From the NCBI GenBank assembly GCA_022708765.1, contig JAKIYB010000205.1, positions 1-7,613 of the forward strand: a stretch of 7,613 nucleotides of DNA. Direction: 5' to 3'. The stretch is from Armatimonadota bacterium (lineage in GTDB: Bacteria > Armatimonadota > Hebobacteria > CAIYQO01). Shown piece by piece: positions 5,413-7,613 of this stretch. The notes below the pieces were generated by a model, which worked only from the letters and a program-made list of their open reading frames with translations, was not told the DNA's origin and made no database searches. The first letter of the stretch is position 1. Each line of letters starts with the position of its first letter. The position numbers and the translations under genes were made by a program.

Positions 5413-6714
5413 ATGGACGCGCGCGGACCGCGACGAGTGTTGCACCCGGCTTACTACCGCCGCCTGCTGGTGGCGGTGAACGTTGCCGCCATCATCGGCG
5501 CGGTGATCGGAGTTGAGTATCTGATCATGCGCGCCCTGATTACCGCCTTTCCCGAGTTAACGGCCCTGCATGCGACATTCATTGATATCCTCATCCTCAC
5601 CGCGGTGCTCATTCCCATCCTGTATTTCCTCAGCCTGCGTCCGCTGCTGGTGACGCTGGAGGAGACGGAACGGGAGGAGGAGACCGTTCGCGAGGCGGAG
5701 GAACGTTTCCGCCAGCTCGCGGAGGCGGCCTTCGAGTCCATCGTCATCACCGAGCACGGCATCCTGCTCGACGCGAACCGGCAGACGGAGGAACTATACG
5801 GCATGTCGCTGGAAGAGCTGCGCGGCACGCCTATCCTCGACCTGGTGGCGCCGGAATCGCGCGCGCTGGTGCGGCGACGGATGGAGACGGGCAGCGAGCA
5901 GAGCTATGAGGCACGCGCGCTCCGCGCCGACGGCACCGTCGTGCCGGTGGAGGTGCATGGCCGGCCCATCCATTACCAGGGGCGGCTGGCGCGGGTGGCG
6001 GCGGTTCGTGATATCACCGAGCGGAAAAAGCTGGAGGAGGACCGCGAGGTGTACCTGCACACGATCTCGCACGATCTGCGCACGCCGCTCGCTATCATCC
6101 AGGGACACGCGCAGTTGCTGCACGCCATTCTCGAAGAACGCGCGCTGGACGGCGAGCTGCGTGACAGCCTGTCCGCCATCCTGCGCGGCGTGCAGGGGAT
6201 GAACGTACTCATTCAGGACCTGGCGGACCTGGCGCGGCTGGAAGCGGGGCAGTTGACGCTGAACCTGCGCGCGCTGGACCTGCAGCAGTACGTAGATGAT
6301 CTGCTGGTGCGGGCGGCGACGATTCTCGACGTGAGCCGCGTCCAGATCGAAATGCCGGAGGAAGTGCCGCCGGTGCGCGCCGACTTCTTCCGCCTGGACC
6401 GCATCCTCATGAACCTGCTCAGCAACGCGCTGAAATACTCCGACCCCGGCACGCCCGTGCATATCATCGTTGAACCGCTGGAAACCACGGTGCGCATCAG
6501 CGTCAGCGACCAGGGGCGGGGCATCGCCGCCGAGGACATTCCCCACCTCTTCGGCCGTTTCTATCGCGCCCCCGGCGCCCAGCGCGAGGAAGGCATCGGC
6601 CTGGGCCTCTACATCACCCGCCGCCTGGTGGAAGCCCATGGCGGGCGCATCAGCGTTGAAAGTGAACTGGACGTAGGAAGCAGGTTCGCGTTTACCTTGC
6701 CGGTGGCGGAGTGA
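5413..6714 (+). CDS. Membrane PAS-domain sensor histidine kinase
   Basis: From the ATG at 5413 the product is 433 residues; a GTG at 5410 directly before it is an alternative. Two membrane helices lie at about 18-38 and 55-75 with only a short loop between, so there is no sizeable outer sensor domain. A charged Glu/Arg-rich coiled-coil-like linker (about 82-97) leads to a PAS domain at about 97-210 that ends in the typical AAVRDITERKKLEE. HisKA follows with phosphoacceptor His220 in TISHDLRTPLAI. HATPase_c has the N box NLLSNA (334-339), G1 DQGRG (366-370), F box LFGRFYRA and G2 GIGLGL (394-399). All catalytic boxes look intact. Sensing is therefore likely to be cytoplasmic or within the membrane, through the PAS fold; no heme, flavin or metal ligand can be assigned by eye. 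No good ribosome binding site precedes the start. There is no response regulator nearby. The gene ends 45 bp from the convergent gene to its right. Confidence 0.94.
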   Translation: MDARGPRRVLHPAYYRRLLVAVNVAAIIGAVIGVEYLIMRALITAFPELTALHATFIDILILTAVLIPILYFLSLRPLLVTLEETEREEETVREAEERFRQLAEAAFESIVITEHGILLDANRQTEELYGMSLEELRGTPILDLVAPESRALVRRRMETGSEQSYEARALRADGTVVPVEVHGRPIHYQGRLARVAAVRDITERKKLEEDREVYLHTISHDLRTPLAIIQGHAQLLHAILEERALDGELRDSLSAILRGVQGMNVLIQDLADLARLEAGQLTLNLRALDLQQYVDDLLVRAATILDVSRVQIEMPEEVPPVRADFFRLDRILMNLLSNALKYSDPGTPVHIIVEPLETTVRISVSDQGRGIAAEDIPHLFGRFYRAPGAQREEGIGLGLYITRRLVEAHGGRISVESELDVGSRFAFTLPVAE

Positions 6715-6759
6715 TGCCGCTGGAGACCTCTCGCGCGCCGGGACTGTTCGTGCAGTTCC

Positions 6760-7613
6760 TCAAGCCGGCGCCTCTCCCAACTCATCGGACAGCCAGGAGC
6801 GGCCGCCGGGACGGATGAAGGTGTTGGTGATGGGCAGCAGGCAGCCGGCAAGATGGTCGGTCTGGCGGACGAGTTTGATGACCAGGCGTCTGGGTTTCGG
6901 ACCGAAATCAAACGGACCGAGGGCGTGGTCGTGGGGCGACACCTCGCGCGGGGTCTCGCGGCGGAAGATTTCCTCGCCGTCGAGCCAGATGACCGCCGGC
7001 GCGCTGCTGCTGAAGTGGAAGGAAATCTGCATTGGCTTGGCGGTAACGAGGCGGCGCGCCAGGTAGAAGCAGGCCTGTCCGCGGAAACCGGCAAGGTCGG
7101 CGCCGGTGAAGAAGTCTTCGCCCAGCTCGATGCGCGCCGGCAGCTCGCCGGGGATATCCTCGCGCGGCAGGCGCGCTTCGTCGAGGTAGGGGAAATCCAG
7201 GCGGGCGTAGTGATTCCACGAGTCGCCCAGGTGGTCGGGCACGAAGATGGGGCTGTTCGCCCCCGCCGGCGTCAGGTAGGGATCTTCCGCGTCCTTCGTC
7301 GCGTCCCAGGTTTCCCAGTAAGGGCCATAGACGGTCCACTGCCGCGCGCCGCACAGACCGAAGGTGTGCGTGGCTTCCGTGCCGTCCTCGCCGGACCAGC
7401 GCAGCGTCAGCAGGTTACGGTCCCACAGCACCGCACCCGTGTGCCAGATCGCCGCGGTGACCTCGACACGCTCGCCGGGCGCGAGGGACAGCGTGCCGCT
7501 GGTCGCCGCGCCGTGCAGGTTCGCGGGTAGTTCCAGCGCCCATGTCCCGCTGATGGGGCGCGTCCCCGGATTCTCGAACACCAGGATAACCGGCGTGGCG
7601 CGTTCGCGCCAGA
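6760..7613 (-). CDS. Unidentified large protein, C-terminal part, beta-sandwich and ligand-binding-like (N-terminus outside window)
   Basis: The frame stays open from TGA at 6760-6762 to the right edge, so about 283 C-terminal residues are seen. The GTG at 7581 is an internal codon rather than the start, since WRERATPVILVFENPG reads through it. The first part, with VFENPGTRPISG and later TLSLAPGERVEV, looks like an Ig-like or NEW3-type beta sandwich. After a WTVYGPYWETWD segment comes a jelly-roll-like region with ACFYLARRLV, ISFHFSSSAPAVIWLDGEEIFRR and RRLVIKLVRQTD. That pattern of alternating strands with a W-L-D/N-G-E turn is common in carbohydrate-binding or PA14/GH2-like accessory domains. 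No catalytic motif is visible. The domain order suggests the non-catalytic tail of a glycoside hydrolase or an ADP-ribosylglycohydrolase-like enzyme, but I cannot decide between them. It converges on the PAS kinase gene with a 45-bp gap. Confidence 0.75.
   Translation of the reverse strand, partial: WRERATPVILVFENPGTRPISGTWALELPANLHGAATSGTLSLAPGERVEVTAAIWHTGAVLWDRNLLTLRWSGEDGTEATHTFGLCGARQWTVYGPYWETWDATKDAEDPYLTPAGANSPIFVPDHLGDSWNHYARLDFPYLDEARLPREDIPGELPARIELGEDFFTGADLAGFRGQACFYLARRLVTAKPMQISFHFSSSAPAVIWLDGEEIFRRETPREVSPHDHALGPFDFGPKPRRLVIKLVRQTDHLAGCLLPITNTFIRPGGRSWLSDELGEAPA

Noticed and set aside
5794..6639. A 281-codon minus-strand open frame inside the PAS kinase gene
   Set aside because: Composition is Gln/His/Arg-rich and low in motifs; the plus strand encodes every kinase box across the same bases.
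6853..7530. A 225-codon plus-strand open frame over the right-edge gene
   Set aside because: No domain or plausible protein pattern; the minus-strand frame is open to the window edge and reads as regular beta-rich protein.

Overview
This is a GC-rich bacterial window holding seven genes or gene parts and no RNA gene, CRISPR array, transposase or prophage. The DAP-type Mur ligase signature (DNPR) in MurE implies a diaminopimelate-containing peptidoglycan. Two large membrane histidine kinases, a secreted SGNH hydrolase and GC-rich palindromic intergenic repeats would fit an environmental lineage such as Armatimonadota or Chloroflexota. That placement is an impression only and is not proven by the sequence.

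Layout. Positions 1-100 (+) carry the tail of an acylphosphatase. murE (169-1575, +) follows, and a sensor histidine kinase with a periplasmic Cache-type domain (1541-3322, +) follows it with overlap or tight spacing. An exported SGNH/GDSL-type hydrolase lies at 3438-4217 (+). A 244-bp convergent intergenic region (4218-4461) contains a long palindromic element and a second strong hairpin. A two-domain rhodanese-type sulfurtransferase (4462-5304, -) is transcribed divergently from a second sensor kinase, of PAS-HisKA-HATPase type (5413-6714, +). The right edge holds the C-terminal part of a large unidentified protein with beta-sandwich, carbohydrate-binding-like character (6760-7613, -), which runs out of the window.

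How the genes relate. murE and the first kinase probably share a transcript, which raises a possible link between envelope synthesis and envelope or ligand sensing. Neither kinase has a response regulator within view, so both look like orphans here. The remaining genes look like ordinary, loosely linked housekeeping and accessory functions.

I found no convincing new multi-gene system. The observations most worth a second look are an apparent in-frame loss of about 35-40 residues from the N-terminal UDP-binding domain of MurE, a non-canonical block III in the SGNH hydrolase, and the palindromic repeat between the convergent genes.
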